64,000 nucleotides of DNA from Pseudocercospora fijiensis CIRAD86 (Eukaryota > Ascomycota > Dothideomycetes > Mycosphaerellales > Mycosphaerellaceae). Position numbers and translations under genes: made by a program. The stretch covers positions 872,446 through 936,445 of the forward strand of contig NW_006921536.1 in assembly GCF_000340215.1 (NCBI RefSeq), given 5' to 3'. Numbering within the stretch: position 1 is the first letter of the stretch; every line of letters begins with the position of its first letter. A model generated the notes under the pieces. It worked only from the letters and a program-made list of their open reading frames with translations, was not told the origin of the DNA and did not search any database. This document shows positions 11,341-24,229 of this stretch, piece by piece.

Positions 11341-13523
11341 CCTTCGGGCGATGCCTAGCTCGCAGGAAGGACTGAGCTAGATCCCGGATTTTCGTTCATA
11401 TAGCGTAAGTTGTAGCAAAATCATAGACTTCTTATGAAGGATTGGCACTAACGCCGCACTACTTCCCAGTCCGTCGTTGCGTCTGAGTTATTTACGTCTT
11501 TTTGCGAGGTCGCTAGTTCGCAGAAATGGTTGATTCGAGCTATAGTTCCTTGCTTAAAAATGCGGTAAGCTCGACGAAATCAATTATTTTCCCACCTCGA
11601 ACTGGTTGAAGGCTGCGTTGCTTCCGCTTGCAGTGCGTTTCTGGGGCCTTCACGTCCTTTTGCAAGAACGCTAGGTGGTAGATATACGCCGAGTAAAGCC
11701 TTCACCCCTCGCCCATTTCAGAGATGACTTCTCTGTAATCGTCGAGCTCTCATGTGAAATTGGAAATGGCTTAGGACCTGCATCTTTTCCGATTTGTGGG
11801 ATACTTTCGAGCCCTTTGCATCGACTTGCGAGGTTTCTCTACCGTTGCCATGTTGACTGCTGTTCGCCCTCATCAATCGACTTGTTGTGAAGCATGATGA
11901 ATGAGAAGCTTTCATCTTCTCGTTCGGCATTTGATGTGTTCTCGTTCCCGACACTTCGGTACTTATACTGCCAGCACGGTTGGGCATCAACGTGATCCGC
12001 CAAGAGGATGTTTTCTCGTTTGCCCAGCGTCCTCAGCGATGAGGGTCATAGCATGTTTTCGAATTTGTGCTCGGTCACAGCATTCGCTACCTAGTATCAT
12101 GTGTCAGTTGCTTCAGACACTTATTCCAGCTCTCGCTTGCAGCATAGTGAAGTCAGAAGCACAGAAGCCAAGGGCCCGTGCGCTAGCTTTGCCAGAGTCG
12201 TTCGCAGTCCGCACCAGACGGGGAAGGCTCTCTTGGCAGTCTGTACGCCGAGAGACTATGAGCCTTGATGAGTACTGCTGTTGTTCTGATTCATGATTCA
12301 TGATACTGCATCCTGGCCGTAATAATTTCCCCGTTGTTGAGGTCGCCGAAGGTCTATTGGTTGGATGCCAGCATTCGTCCAGGGGCCCAGAAGTGCCAAG
12401 GACGGCTCGCAGATGTCATGATATTATATCGCCGCGGATCATTGCGATGATACTGCGATGGCAGTCCTTCATCACCGCACCACCTGCCGAAACACAAGGA
12501 GTACCCGCCAGATAGCGTGAAGTCTTGACGCAGGCGAGCTGCCGAGTGGATGGAAGTGATCGACCGCTAGCGGCAGTCTGCAGCAGGTTGTTGTATTTGG
12601 CCGTGGTAAGAAAAAGAACTGGCTACCAAGGACAAAGACTTTCACATCACTCCGCGCGATGTGGAGTCTGGAGAAGACCAGAAGAATGGTATCACATCAT
12701 TGATCCTGGTCGCGCACGTGGTGAGGAAGCAATTGCAGGTGAGGGCGACATCTCGTCCGGATCTTGTTCAAGGGCGTGATTTCGGGGCATTGTGCAATGT
12801 GCTGGAACTTGGAAGGCGGCATTGCACCAACCGCACCGCACCGCACCGCGCCGCACCGCACCGCGCCGCACCGAACCGCAGCGTTTTGGTCGAGATGGCG
12901 GAGAAGCTGCGTACAGAGTCCAGACTGACAGGACATGTATGTATCATATGAGCCTGATATGAGCTTCGTCATCAGCCATCAGCCATTAGCCGATGCGAGG
13001 TGTTGCTGCTGCATGTATTCCTCATTCCCGTGTTGATGTCTCAGCGCATCTGCCATTCCAGTCGCATTCAGCGGTCAGTAAGAGCTGCCAAGAACACACC
13101 TACCGTTACCGTCAGTAAGACCTGGTAAGAGGACACCTCAGGTCTACCCTGGTCCCCTATGAGCGTACTTTGCTGCCTTGATAGCCAGGCCAAATTGTGT
13201 GAGGTGAAGGAGCAAGATGATTACTGATCGGTGCAGGCTTCCATGCGATGCGATGCTCAGTCACGCTTCTGGCCATCAGCTCACGGAGAAGGCTCCGCTC
13301 CGCAAAACGATACCGAGGCTCGGGTGGGTGGCTAGTGGGTGGCAGTGGTGACAACACCATCCGCTCGTGTATTGCCCAGCGTGCTCCTCCATCTACGCCA
13401 CGGCACTGCATCCAACATTGAACCGACTGTCCTTCAATTCACGTCAATCGCTAGTTGTCCCACAAACCTATCTGGAGCCGCGCGACATCCTCACTGTGCT
13501 GCTCCTGATGTCGCTGCGATAGG
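11341..13523. other. Gene-free stretch upstream of PEX3
   Basis: About 2.2 kb of ordinary composition. Reading frames on both strands are short (under 135 codons), overlap each other and show no domain. It contains the CACCG repeat listed separately and presumably the PEX3 promoter at its right end. Confidence 0.45.
12829..12888. repeat. CACCG/CGCCG pentamer microsatellite
   Basis: A short tandem array of the pentamer CACCG with interspersed GCGCCG variants, about 60 bp, in otherwise unremarkable intergenic DNA. It translates to repetitive Pro/His/Arg-type peptides, which explains nearby spurious frames. Confidence 0.8.
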
Positions 13524-15306
13524 ATGATTGCAGCTACTCGCCGTTGGTTTCGACGCAATCGGACCAATTTACTGGTTGGAGCCGGAGTGCTCGGTGCCGG
13601 CTACCTCGCCGGCCAATATGTACTCGGCAAGATTCAGGAGGCACGTCAGCGCATGAGCGACGAGAAGATTGCGAAAGAGAAGTAGGGCTCAATTGCATTG
13701 CCGGGCAAGCGCAGCGTGACAAAAAGTCAACTAATGCCCGCATAGCCTCCGACGACGATTCGAGCAGAACCAGGAGGATTGCACATATACCGTACTCGCT
13801 CTTCTACCCACCGTGCGAGACGAAGTCGTCACTTCATTACCCGTCGAGAATATCACGCAGCAATTGCAGCAAGAAAGGCAGGAGCGCCTACAACGATTGG
13901 GCGCGACACCATCCGAGGCCGCATCATCCGAATTCCCATCGGCACCGGCGAGCGCAGTCGACGATGATGGCAAGAGTACGACCAGCCTCCAGAGTAGCAG
14001 CTTCATTCACGCAAGCCAGGTCGCACACAGTACGCTCAATCTGGGCGAACAACCAGCACAGCCGAAAAAGAGCAAGGTTCAGCTATGGCAGGATATGAAG
14101 ATCCAGTCCATCACAAGGGCCCTCACACTGCTATATTCCATGTGTTTACTGACACTGCTCACTCGAATCCAACTCAATCTGCTTGGCCGGCGCACCTATC
14201 TTTCCTCCGTCGTAGCCCTTGCATCTCCACCGCCCGCCACACAGTCTTCCACCATTTCGCTGGAGAACAAGGACGATGACAATTACGATAACGTCTACGG
14301 CAACGACTTCGAGACGAATCGCAAATATCTTACGTTCAGCTGGTGGTTGCTTCATCGAGGCAGCAAGCAGATTTTGGATCGTGTAATGGTGGCGGTCAAA
14401 GAAGTGTTCGGATCCGTGCACATTCGTGAAGACGTGACCTTGGAGCGGATGGCGGACTTGATCATGCAAGTGCGAAGAAAAGTTGAAGGATCAAGGGGAG
14501 AGGAGAGACGCAGCATGAAGTGGCTTGAATATCTACTGCCACCTAAGGAGGAGGAGTCGTTTGTGATAAGGCAGTCCGGCATGTCCGAAGATGACGAGTC
14601 ACCGTCGCCTGAGGCGAGATTTGATTCAGATCCGATGGACGAAGCGCAGATCAACGACTCTCTGAGAAGATTACTGGACGAGACTTCCGACTTGATCGAT
14701 TCGCCCACATTCTCCTACGTCCTCACAAGGCTACTTGACGCATCATTCTCACATCTTGTCGATTTCAGGCTCGCGACTGAGGCTTTTAAGCAGCCGCCTC
14801 CAGGCCACGAGTCCCGAATCGTGGAGATCCAAGAGAACAAGTGCAAGATTGCACATGCACTACCTATCTTTTGCAAGCAAGCGCATGTGATTGGAGCTGG
14901 GAGTGGAGAGTTGGACACGATCGAGGGCGTCGCTGCTCAGGAGCAGCTTGGCAACGAATACTTGGCAGCCATTGATCAGGTGCCCGACCTTGGAGCATTC
15001 GCAGCTGTGATCTACAGCTCAAACTTCGAGCAAGAACTTCCACAAGATGGCGAGCAGGCAGGCAGGAGAGCGAGAGATGGAAATCATGTCAGTTCTAGCA
15101 GTCCGTCGAGTGCAGCCGAAATCGGCGAGACGCTAAGCACGGCAGCCGACAGTTTGTTAGAGGACAGTGACTTGCTGGTGTTGAGTCAAGGTCAAGCAGA
15201 TGATGGCCCCGGGACTGCTACAGCCAAGGCTGATCTGGAGGCGGCGTGGATCAAAGCCCAGGCGCAGTCGAAAGACGACACCGAGGGCAACATCAGGCTG
15301 AGTTAG
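13524..15306 (+). CDS. PEX3: Peroxisomal biogenesis factor 3 (peroxin-3)
   Basis: Pex3 is the peroxisomal membrane docking factor for Pex19 and is needed to insert membrane proteins and form peroxisomes. Exons are 13524-13681 and 13746-15306; the 64-nt intron 13682-13745 has a classic CTAAT branch site and joins AKEN to LRRRFEQNQ. The product is 572 aa. The N-terminus MIAATRRWFRRNRTNLL is the basic targeting segment, followed by one membrane span (about residues 14-36, LLVGAGVLGAGYLAGQYVLG). Residues 50-90 (RRRFEQNQEDCTYTVLALLP) are a conserved fungal Pex3 block. The large cytosolic domain follows, with an extra acidic Ser-rich tail. The first exon is too short to stand out alone and was found from its sequence. 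Confidence 0.95.
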
Positions 15307-15959
15307 TTACTCTGGCTGGGATCGTTCCAGCGATGCAAGTTATTCCAGGCACGCTATCTCTGCGCTCCCGACAGTGCAATGAGCTTGAACGAGAATAGAT
15401 TGATTCGTTGGCTGCGTATAAGCGATAGCGCTCGGCATCTACCGTGTAGACACTGAATTTGCCCTATGCGTGGATAACAATCAAGTTTTCCGTGGCAGTC
15501 TGGAGCAGTAATCCGAGTTTCTGATATGTATCTCGAAGTGTTTGCCTGAAAATAAATTCATGTGATGCTACCTGCCTCTCCTACCTCTCCTATTAGCGTG
15601 CATGCGGGCGCTTCGGAGGCCTGAGCCGAGCCGGGCGGCAGCAAGCGAAAGCGAAGTTCGTGAAACCGAACAACGCGACCTCGAACAATCAACGCTGGCA
15701 GCTACGACGTACACCCGCACACGCCCAACACCATCGCCGCCATTCCCTTCCGCCCGTCAAAGTGCCTCATCGCGGCGAGCCGAGTCAGTTCCACCAGCAC
15801 ATGAAATTTTTATAGTTCCAGCGGCGACAGGCCGCACCAAGAAGACAAAGGCCACCGACGCCATCATCATATCCATCCCGCGACACCTTATGCCAGCACC
15901 CAGCAACCGCTGGCTCGGCGTCGATTTTCTTCCTTTCTTACTCTCCCTGATCGAGCACA
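15307..15959. other. Intergenic, PEX3 to THO2
   Basis: Both flanking genes run left to right, so this holds the PEX3 3' UTR and the THO2 promoter and 5' UTR. A 130-codon frame at 15602-15994 overlaps the THO2 start and looks like chance. No other structure seen. Confidence 0.5.
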
Positions 15960-18900
15960 ATGGCGCCTGCAAGCGGCAAGCGAAAGCGACCTGAACGGCA
16001 GAGCACCGAAGACGATGGATCTCGAGCCTCGCCATATCGGCCTGAGAAATCACGGTTAGTGTCACGTCGGGGATCGCAGCCAAACGGCGCCGAGCAAGAG
16101 GCGAGCAGTGAGGAGAATGCGGCGAGTACACCAGTCAATGGAGATGCACCAGTTGCAAATGGGAATTCACTTCTAGAACCGTGGGTCAAGAGCACACTCG
16201 GAACACCACCGACGAACGCGCGGCGGCGACTACGTAGAACACGAGCTGACCAGGACACATTACAGGCCAGCTGAAAGTGCTGATACCCCCACACCGGCCC
16301 TGGAGACCACTCCGAACCCTGATGGACCTGGAGAGCTGGCGCAACCCTCAAGACATCAGGCCGTGCACAGGAAGCCGCCATTTCGGTATACTGTTGTCAG
16401 CGATGAAGCCGTAGCAAGCTGGGCAGAGACAGGTCGCGCAGCCCTTTTGAACTCGGCGGCTACTGCGGACGACTTCCAGCTCAGCGACCTCTTGCAAGAG
16501 CTGATCCGGTCTGCTCTCGAAGGCAGGCTGACTGCGAAACAAGCTGGGCATTTCGTTCGAGAACTGCGAACCTCGACACAGGCCGCCAATAGTCTGGGCG
16601 TGGAATTCCTCTTTCTGAACACGATATCGCTTCTGTACGATGCTGGCTATAAAGGCGAGGCACTGAAGACTCTTGTCTCAGCAACTGGCATTGACCAGCA
16701 GACCATGCGCCATGAATTCGACATTGGCTTGGTGCAGGATCTTGGACTCGTGCGCAGCACCTTCGAGAAGATGCGCACTCGCAAGACGACTAATGCTCTC
16801 TACCGACAAGCGAACTTTAACCTCCTGCGTGAGGAAAGCGAGGGCTACGCAAAACTAATCACCGAGTATTTCAACACCGCACAAGAAGCTAGCACACGGC
16901 ATGTCGACGACCCATACATGGCTGAAAATGCTGTGCAGCGGATTATGGCATTGGTTGGAGCATTTGATCTGGACGTTGGCAGAGTGCTTGACATTACCTT
17001 GGACGTCTGCGCCAATCTTCTTGTCAGAGCCTACCCCTTTTTTATGAAATTCTACCGCGCCAGTCCTTGGTGGCCCAAGAATGAGCTTCTCGACAATGTC
17101 AAATCCCAAGACCAAGGATTTGCCGACACTCCGGCTTGGATGCTGCCAGATTCCGGGCGATCAACAGCGACTGACGAAGAAAGGCAACAACTAGCTGTGT
17201 TGAAGCAACAGCGAGATGTCGCCTTCTGGGATCAAGTTCGCGCGCATGGATTCAAGGCTTTCTTTGAGCTGGGCGCAAAGAAGATCGTGGATTTCGAAGC
17301 CGTCCTTCCACTTCTCGAAACCGAGGCTTTACCCGAAGTCGATTCACGTGGCAAGGAGTACAATCCTGACAAGCGACAACGGATCAACGAGGCTCGGAAG
17401 TACATGAAGGAGACTGGTTGCCTTCCGCCCTCTGGCAATTACGACGCCGCGCAACTGCTAGGGTTCAAGCTACGCTTTTATGCATCGGACGCGCGGGATG
17501 CCAACGATATCCTACCTGATAATCTCATTTACCTTGCGGCACTTCTTATCAAGATCGGCTTCATCTCACTTCGAGATCTTTACCCTCATCTGTACCCACC
17601 AGATGAAGACATGCCCAAGGAGAAGGACCGTCTGGCCAAGGAGAAGAAAGAGAAGGAGGCAAAAGACAGACCCGGTGGTGGCATCAACGCTTTGCTGACC
17701 GCTGGGGCTCTGTCCGACGACACTCCCGCTCCTCGCACTACGGCCAGGATCGATAAGGAGAAGAGCGGCGCTGCCACACCTGCGCAAGACAAGAAAGACG
17801 AGCCTAAGGAGGAATTACCTCCACCCGCCAACCAAAAGCTTCAGCTACTCAAAGCTCTGCTACTCATAGGCGCTATTCCAGAGGCACTATACATGCTCGG
17901 TCGCTTCCCATGGCTCGCGGAACTCGATGTCACCTTGCCGCCATTTCTCTTCCGCATCGTCAAGCACATGCTCAGCAAAATGTCAGAATCTGTGCTTCCC
18001 CTGGCAGACGAGACCGAGCTGCAAAACTCCAAGGAGCAGCTGCAAGACACCAGTGCACGCGCCGATTCTACATTACTATTCACGGCCAGGCCTCCGCGGA
18101 AGATCTTGCGATGGCTGCACAACGATGGCTTCGATAAGGACGGCGTTGAGTATCGTCACTATTATGGCGATTGGAATGACAATGTGCCGGTGTGCCAGAA
18201 TGTCAACGACGTTCTTGCGCTTTGCGAGACTTTCCTTGGCTACCTCGGGCCAAAGATTGGACAAGATGCCAGCATTCTCGCCACGATACTCAGACTGGCA
18301 CATCGAAGCCTGACGGTGGACAGCTCCTCAAGCAATCGCGCTACATGGTTGAAGTTGATGAGAAGACTGCTGCTTCCCGCGCTCAGCTACGGCAAGCACA
18401 ACCCTCAGCTCACTCACCAAGTGTTTGAACTTCTGAAGATGTGGGACACTGCGACTCGGTATAGCATATACCAGGAGTGGTTCACTGGTGCTACTTCTCG
18501 GCAGCCGGATGTCCAAGTTGCATTCAGCCGCAACAAGTCTGAAGTTCGCGATGTCCTTCGTCGCGTAGCGAACGATACCGTTAAGAAGCAAGGACGAGCT
18601 TTAGCCAAAGTAGCTCTCGCATCGCCTGGTATCGTTGTCATGGAGATGATAAGTCAGCTGGAAGCCTACAGCAACATGATTCCCAGCTTGGTGGAATGTG
18701 TTCGCTACTTTTCGCCTCTAGCATATGATGTCCTGGTTTGGGCACTCATCAACTCTCTCCGAGGCGAAGGACGTGGGCGAAGACAGGCGGATGGAATGCT
18801 CACAAGCGCCTGGCTCCAAGCTCTCGCACGATTCGTGGCTACCTTGTTTGCTCGTTATACACATCTGCATCCAGACCCGATTCTGCAGTATCTTGCATCC

Positions 18901-21900
18901 CAGTTACGGACCGGCGATACGACTGACCTGGAGATGTTCGACCAAATGCTTGTTGAAATGGCAGGCATTCGATCAGATGTCGAATTCAATGACGTTCAGG
19001 TTCTAGCCATGGCAGGAGGCGAGGCATTGCAAAGTCACATCATGCAGCAGCTCTCGGACAACAGGCATTCCAAGGAGAAGAAGAAGTCGGCTGAGCGTCT
19101 AATTCAGGCACTAAGCGGTCCTGGAATCACCGGCCAAATTCTGATCGCCATCGCGCAGGAGCGGCAAATGTATCCGCATCACGAGGACTCGAGGTTTGCG
19201 CCATTGAAGGTTCTTGGCAATAACTTGGACAAGATCGCTGCAGTTTTCGCGCAGTACCTCGAGGTGCTCAAAACAAACCTCAAACCGGAAGATCTTGAAG
19301 TTGCTGTACCAGATGTGGGCTCTCTTGCGACAAACTTTGGTCTAGATCCTAGCATCGCTCTCACAATCCGCCGAATGGTGATGCGGAGCCGCATGACCGA
19401 GCATGATTCCAAGAAGAGACAAGAAGATGCCGATGAGAAGAAGGAGAAAGGCGAACCCGAATCTGCTGACAAGGATGGCGACGCAGCCATGAAGGAAGCT
19501 TCTACACCTGCCGACGTGGAAGCGAAGCTGCTGGATGCCGGCAGCCCACCTGAAATTAAACTCGAGAACCGTGAAGGAAGTATGGAAGCTGCGGAAACGC
19601 AGACGCTTACCACCAGTCCATGGCATCCTGTGCTCGAGCCAGTCATTCAGCAGCTCACTGAGCAGCTACCAGAGTTGGCAGAACGTATCAGCATCCCATT
19701 CTACGTCACCTTCTGGACTCTTGCGCATCAAGACATTCTTGTGCCTACAGACAGCTACCAACGGGAGACCAACAGGATCGAGCAACAGATCAAGGAAATT
19801 CAGGCTGATCGATCGGACATGACCACTGTCGCTGCTAAGGATCGCGACAAGAAGAAGAGAGATCTGCAACAATGGTACGATCGACTGAAATCCGAGCCGA
19901 TGCAACACATGGCCGCTTACATGGCTGTACGCAATCGCATCAACGGTCACAAGAGCGGAAACAAAATTGTTCCTGGCGAGAATATGTTCTGGTTCCCGAA
20001 GATCGAAGAAAATGATCCGGAGAAGAGAGTGAAGAAAGACGCCAGACACATTGCGCTTCTCCAAGAGTGCTTCTTGCCTAGAGCGATGCTGTCGTCGCTC
20101 GACGCCCACTACGCCTTTGAGATGCTGAAACTCATGCATGCCAACGGCACGCCTGGCTTTCAGCTGATGCACCTGCTTAATCAATTGTTCAAGAAACAGG
20201 AGCTTGCCGTGTTGATCTTCCAATGTACAGCCAACGAGGCTCAACACTTTGCACGATTCCTGTGGGAAGTGCTGAAACTCCTTCATCGCTGGCATGCGGA
20301 CAAGGCAGTCTACGAAAAGGAAGCGCTTGGCCTCAAGAAGAAGCTGCCAGGCTTCGTGAAAACTTTCGACGAGCAAGGCGAGCCCAAGACGGTCATCGAC
20401 TTTGAGGACTTCCGACGCATGCTATTCAACTTCCACGCCGCTCTGAACACCTCTCTTCAGGCATGTTTCGAATCGAGCGAGTACATGCACATTCGTAATG
20501 GCATTATTGTGTTAAAGGGCATTCATCAAGTCTTCCCAGCTCTCAAGCACATGGGCAAGAACATGTTGGAGCAGGTGAAGAGACTATCTGAGCAGGATCC
20601 ACGCAGCGATCTCAAGCTTGCTGCAATGTCGTTGCGTGGTCCATTGCAGAATCGCGAGAAGCAATGGGTGATGCCACAATCATTCAGGCTGGGCAAGGAA
20701 GGCTCGGGCACACGTCCTGTCAGCCGAGGTCCATCTGCCCGACCAGAGACACCACAGCCTGGAGCTGATACGTCGAAGCTCAATGCCAACGCACCAGATT
20801 TCAAGCCAAGCAGTGCGATGGACGCTCGCAAAGAGTCTGTTGCTGGTGGGCCTGAAGATGGTGAGATTGAAGATGAAAAGATTACAGCAGCGAAGAATGC
20901 CGATGTCCAGATGAAAGACACTACGGATAAGGCCAATGTCGCTGCCAAGGACAAGCATCTCCCGCCACGTCCTACTCCAGCTCGCGACACACCGAAGGCC
21001 GAGTCGAAGCCAAGCACGCCCGCTCCCGCAACATCAAGACAGACGCCTCACCCGAGTGTGCCTCAGCGGCCAGAGTCACGATCATCAGCCATTCGTGGCG
21101 AACAGAATCTCCCATCACGACCGGAACCGGCAGCCAAGCCACTGCCAGCCGCATCGACTCCACGATCAGGCTTGCGCTATCCTACCCGAGATGATCATCG
21201 ATCAAGAGATGAGCACTACGGTCGTCTCGACAGACCCGGAGAGATGCGGCCTCCATCAAGAGATCAGTCACCTGGGCACCGCAATGGACGAGCTAGGACC
21301 CCGCCAGGCGCTGCCACTCGCGGCTCATATCGCGATGAACGTCAATCATATGACAGACCACCGGCTGACAGTCGCTTTGCTCGCGACGATGCCCGTATGC
21401 CACGACGTGATGAGCCTCCTCCTCGAGATATGCCACCGCAGCAGGGCCGATATCCTTCCGACAGCCGCGACCGACCGCAGCCTACTTCACGACAATCTGA
21501 CAGCCACATGCATCCTGAGCGAATGAGCCATGTATCTTCAGTCGCTGTCGCGCCGGAGCCACAGCGTCCTGCACAGCCTCCGCAAGACACATCCATGGTC
21601 AATCCAGCTCGTCTGGCAAATATTGCCAATGACTCTCCAGGCGCAGGCCGTGGGCCGAGAGATAGGCCCGGTAATGAACGGGATATGCGACGAGATCGCG
21701 ACTCCCATGTGGATGATCGAAATGCGCCACCGATGCAGCCTCGGTCAGACAGCCGACAGAATGGACGCATTCCTCCGGAAGCGCCTCGAGATTTTCAGTC
21801 TCGTGCTGAGCCGCAGCAAGATCTGACGCCAAGAGGACCTCGTTCGGGCAGGTTGCGAAATGATATGGGTCCACCTCAGGCCGAATCGAGCTACGGCCGC

Positions 21901-23175
21901 CTGAACGGTCCTTCAGAACCTCCTTCGGGACCTAAGAATGCCCCGGGCGGACGACAGGGACGGAACTTCACAACGCCTGGTCCAATCAGCACTCGTGGAA
22001 ATGAGCACAACGCTCCTTCGCCGATGACAACTCGACCTCCTGAGTCACCTGCAGCCCTTCGTGGTTCGCAACGTCAAAACAGTAGCCAGATACAGCAAAT
22101 GGATCGACAATCTGCACCCAACTCAGCTCCATCGACTCCAGCAAGCGAAGGACCTCCAGTCCATCCAAGCAGAGCGCGACAGCTTGGACAGCCTGAACCC
22201 ATACAGACCAACTTTCCTCCGCCGAATGGCCCTCGAAATGCCTCATCGCCTACTTCAGCGGTACCTTCTGGACCCAGAGGACCGAGCAGGAGTGGCCCTC
22301 CTGTCGGCACTCCCACTGGTCCCGGACCTTCAAACAATATGCCTCCAACAGGACCTGCAACTGCTGCTGATAGACAGAGGCGTAATGGGCAGCGTCAAAT
22401 GGGTAGCATCGTCGCTACGTTGCAAGGAGCCAACACGACAGGCACGCCAGGACAAGGACAAGGCGTTCAGGTCCGAGGCGCATCAGCTAGGCAGTCGAGC
22501 ATCTCGCAACAGCCATCTCCTGCTACGAGAGGTGGCCCGCCTGTTCTCGCATCTTCCATGGAGCCTTCGCAAAATCACTCTTCGTATGAAGAACAGGGTG
22601 GTAGTCGTCCGGATCTCTTCCACCGATCTGATCGCGGCGAAGATCGTGGTCGCCATCGCGAAGAGGATCGCGGCAGTCGCTCTCATCACAGCAGCAGACA
22701 TCCCAGTCGTGAGCGTCACGAGAGTGCCGGACGACAGCGTCAGCTAAACGCTCCGCCTCCTCCACCGCCGCCTCCAGAGGAACACAGAGATCGTCGTCAA
22801 GGCCCGCGCGATGATAGACAGCCTCGTGATGACCGCAATCGAGATCTGCAGGCGCGCGATGGACCTAGGAGTGACCGTCGCCAGCCACGTACGGATGACC
22901 AACCTCCTCGCAGACCCCTGCCGGATCAAGCTGCCGTCTTCAATGCCCCACCTCAGGGTGATTGGCAGCGTGGTGACGATGGAAGGAGAGGTCGAGCGGG
23001 ACCTCCCACAGGACCTGGGGGTAGATCAGAAGAGTTCCGAGGGCAAGGACCCATCCGACGTGAGGAGGAAAGGAGAGGTCCGCCGCGCGATGAAGGACCT
23101 GATGGCAGGAAGCGGAGACACGAAGAGAGCTCTGGACAATTTGAAGGGTCAAAGAGAAGAAGGAGTGGGCGTTAG
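15960..23175 (+). CDS. THO2: THO complex subunit 2
   Basis: The largest subunit and scaffold of the THO/TREX complex, which couples transcription to mRNP assembly and export in the nucleus. Exon 1 starts at 15960 (MAPASGKRKRPERQ). My preferred intron is 16181-16265 (85 nt, GTGGGT...CTGAC...TACAG), giving 2376 aa; a second phase-compatible donor (GTTAGT at 16055) gives a 211-nt intron and a protein 42 residues shorter. The helical THO2 core runs to about residue 1500 (GRAALLNSAATADDFQLSDLL near the start; Tho2-domain segment ERISIPFYVTFWTLAHQDI at about 1210-1230). The last roughly 850 residues are disordered, rich in Arg, Asp, Pro, Ser and Gln, with RDR/RGD-type charge repeats suited to RNA binding. 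The length is normal for filamentous fungi. Confidence 0.93.
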
Positions 23176-23187
23176 GAGCCTACCGCC

Positions 23188-23982
23188 ATGGCTGATAGAA
23201 GGCGATACATGAACAATTTGAATCGAGTACGTTCCAACAGCGCTTCCGAAGTAACGAAAGCCATGGCGATAAAAGCGATGCGTCGAACTCGAGAGAGATA
23301 TGGTTTGCGCAGATTATCACCCACTCCAGATGACAGTGACGATGAATCCGATGGTGCTGAAGAGGGAATCGACTACCAGCAGGGTTCGCGTCATAACCCT
23401 CCAAGCATATCTCCAGAAGCAGAAGACAGCCCAGAACCAGCCGCTCTGGAGGAAACGACGAAAAGCGTCATTGATACATGGGAGCCACCGATCGATGCTC
23501 CGCACAGAGAGCTGTACTTGCAATTACAAGCCGACCGAGACAGAGCGAATCGCCACGTTGATGGTGGGCAGCGCAGGAAACAGTTGAGATGGTATCGACT
23601 TGCGCTGTTGAAGTTGAAGACACTTATTGAAAAGGGCGACGAAGATGTTTCTCTGCCGAAGTCTATACGGGATTATTTTGGTGAAGATGTCGCTGGTGCT
23701 GCGACATGTCAGAAATACGAAATTCCTGACGTGGAACCAGCGAACGGTTGGAGCGAGGTTTGGGAGCCACCAGTCAATGCTTCGCATAGGGAGTTGTATT
23801 TGCGTCTCGAAGCCAGTCGAGCGAATCTGCAGGGAAACAGGAAGGAGCGGAAGGGGAAGAGGAAGTGGTTGGGGAATGCGATGATGGTTTTGAGGAATAT
23901 CATGGAGCAGGGTGATGACAAGGCTCCTCTGCCAACATTTCTGAGCGACTTTGTTGACATTGGGACGCGAGGATGTTCTTGA
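23188..23982 (+). CDS. Unknown protein with two copies of a WEPP/HRELYL domain
   Basis: A 264-aa frame with ATG in a good context (CCGCCATGG). I do not recognise the family. Residues 1-40 are basic, 45-95 acidic and Ser/Pro-rich. Two homologous units of about 70 residues follow, at 97-168 and 191-258. Each begins WEPP, continues Ala-x-His-Arg-Glu-Leu-Tyr-Leu, then a basic linker, a Trp-containing helix, Glu-x-Gly-Asp, and ends Leu-Pro...Asp-Phe/Tyr. The start codon is only 12 bp after the THO2 stop and in the same frame, so there is no room for an independent intergenic promoter. It could be a downstream cistron, a THO2 extension, or a gene driven from inside THO2. Confidence 0.65.
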   Translation: MADRRRYMNNLNRVRSNSASEVTKAMAIKAMRRTRERYGLRRLSPTPDDSDDESDGAEEGIDYQQGSRHNPPSISPEAEDSPEPAALEETTKSVIDTWEPPIDAPHRELYLQLQADRDRANRHVDGGQRRKQLRWYRLALLKLKTLIEKGDEDVSLPKSIRDYFGEDVAGAATCQKYEIPDVEPANGWSEVWEPPVNASHRELYLRLEASRANLQGNRKERKGKRKWLGNAMMVLRNIMEQGDDKAPLPTFLSDFVDIGTRGCS

Positions 23983-24229
23983 TGTCCAAGAAGCGTTGGC
24001 CATGTCTTATTGTACTATTATTGGTGTTGAAGATACCCACCTAGTCTTGAACAGATTCATAGACGGTTATGCATGGAAGAAGTCGTTGGTGTATCGTTAC
24101 CATTTCCCTCAACGACTCTTCTCTTCTCGGAGATATATACAAATCATCCCATCTGAGGCTACTCCATACCCAATGGGTCCATCCCAAGTAACCGTTCTCC
24201 CATCCCCTTCCCCCCATCATCTCATTCCT

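Noticed and set aside
12661..12972. Frames across the CACCG array
   Set aside because: Their length is due to the stop-free pentamer repeat, not coding.
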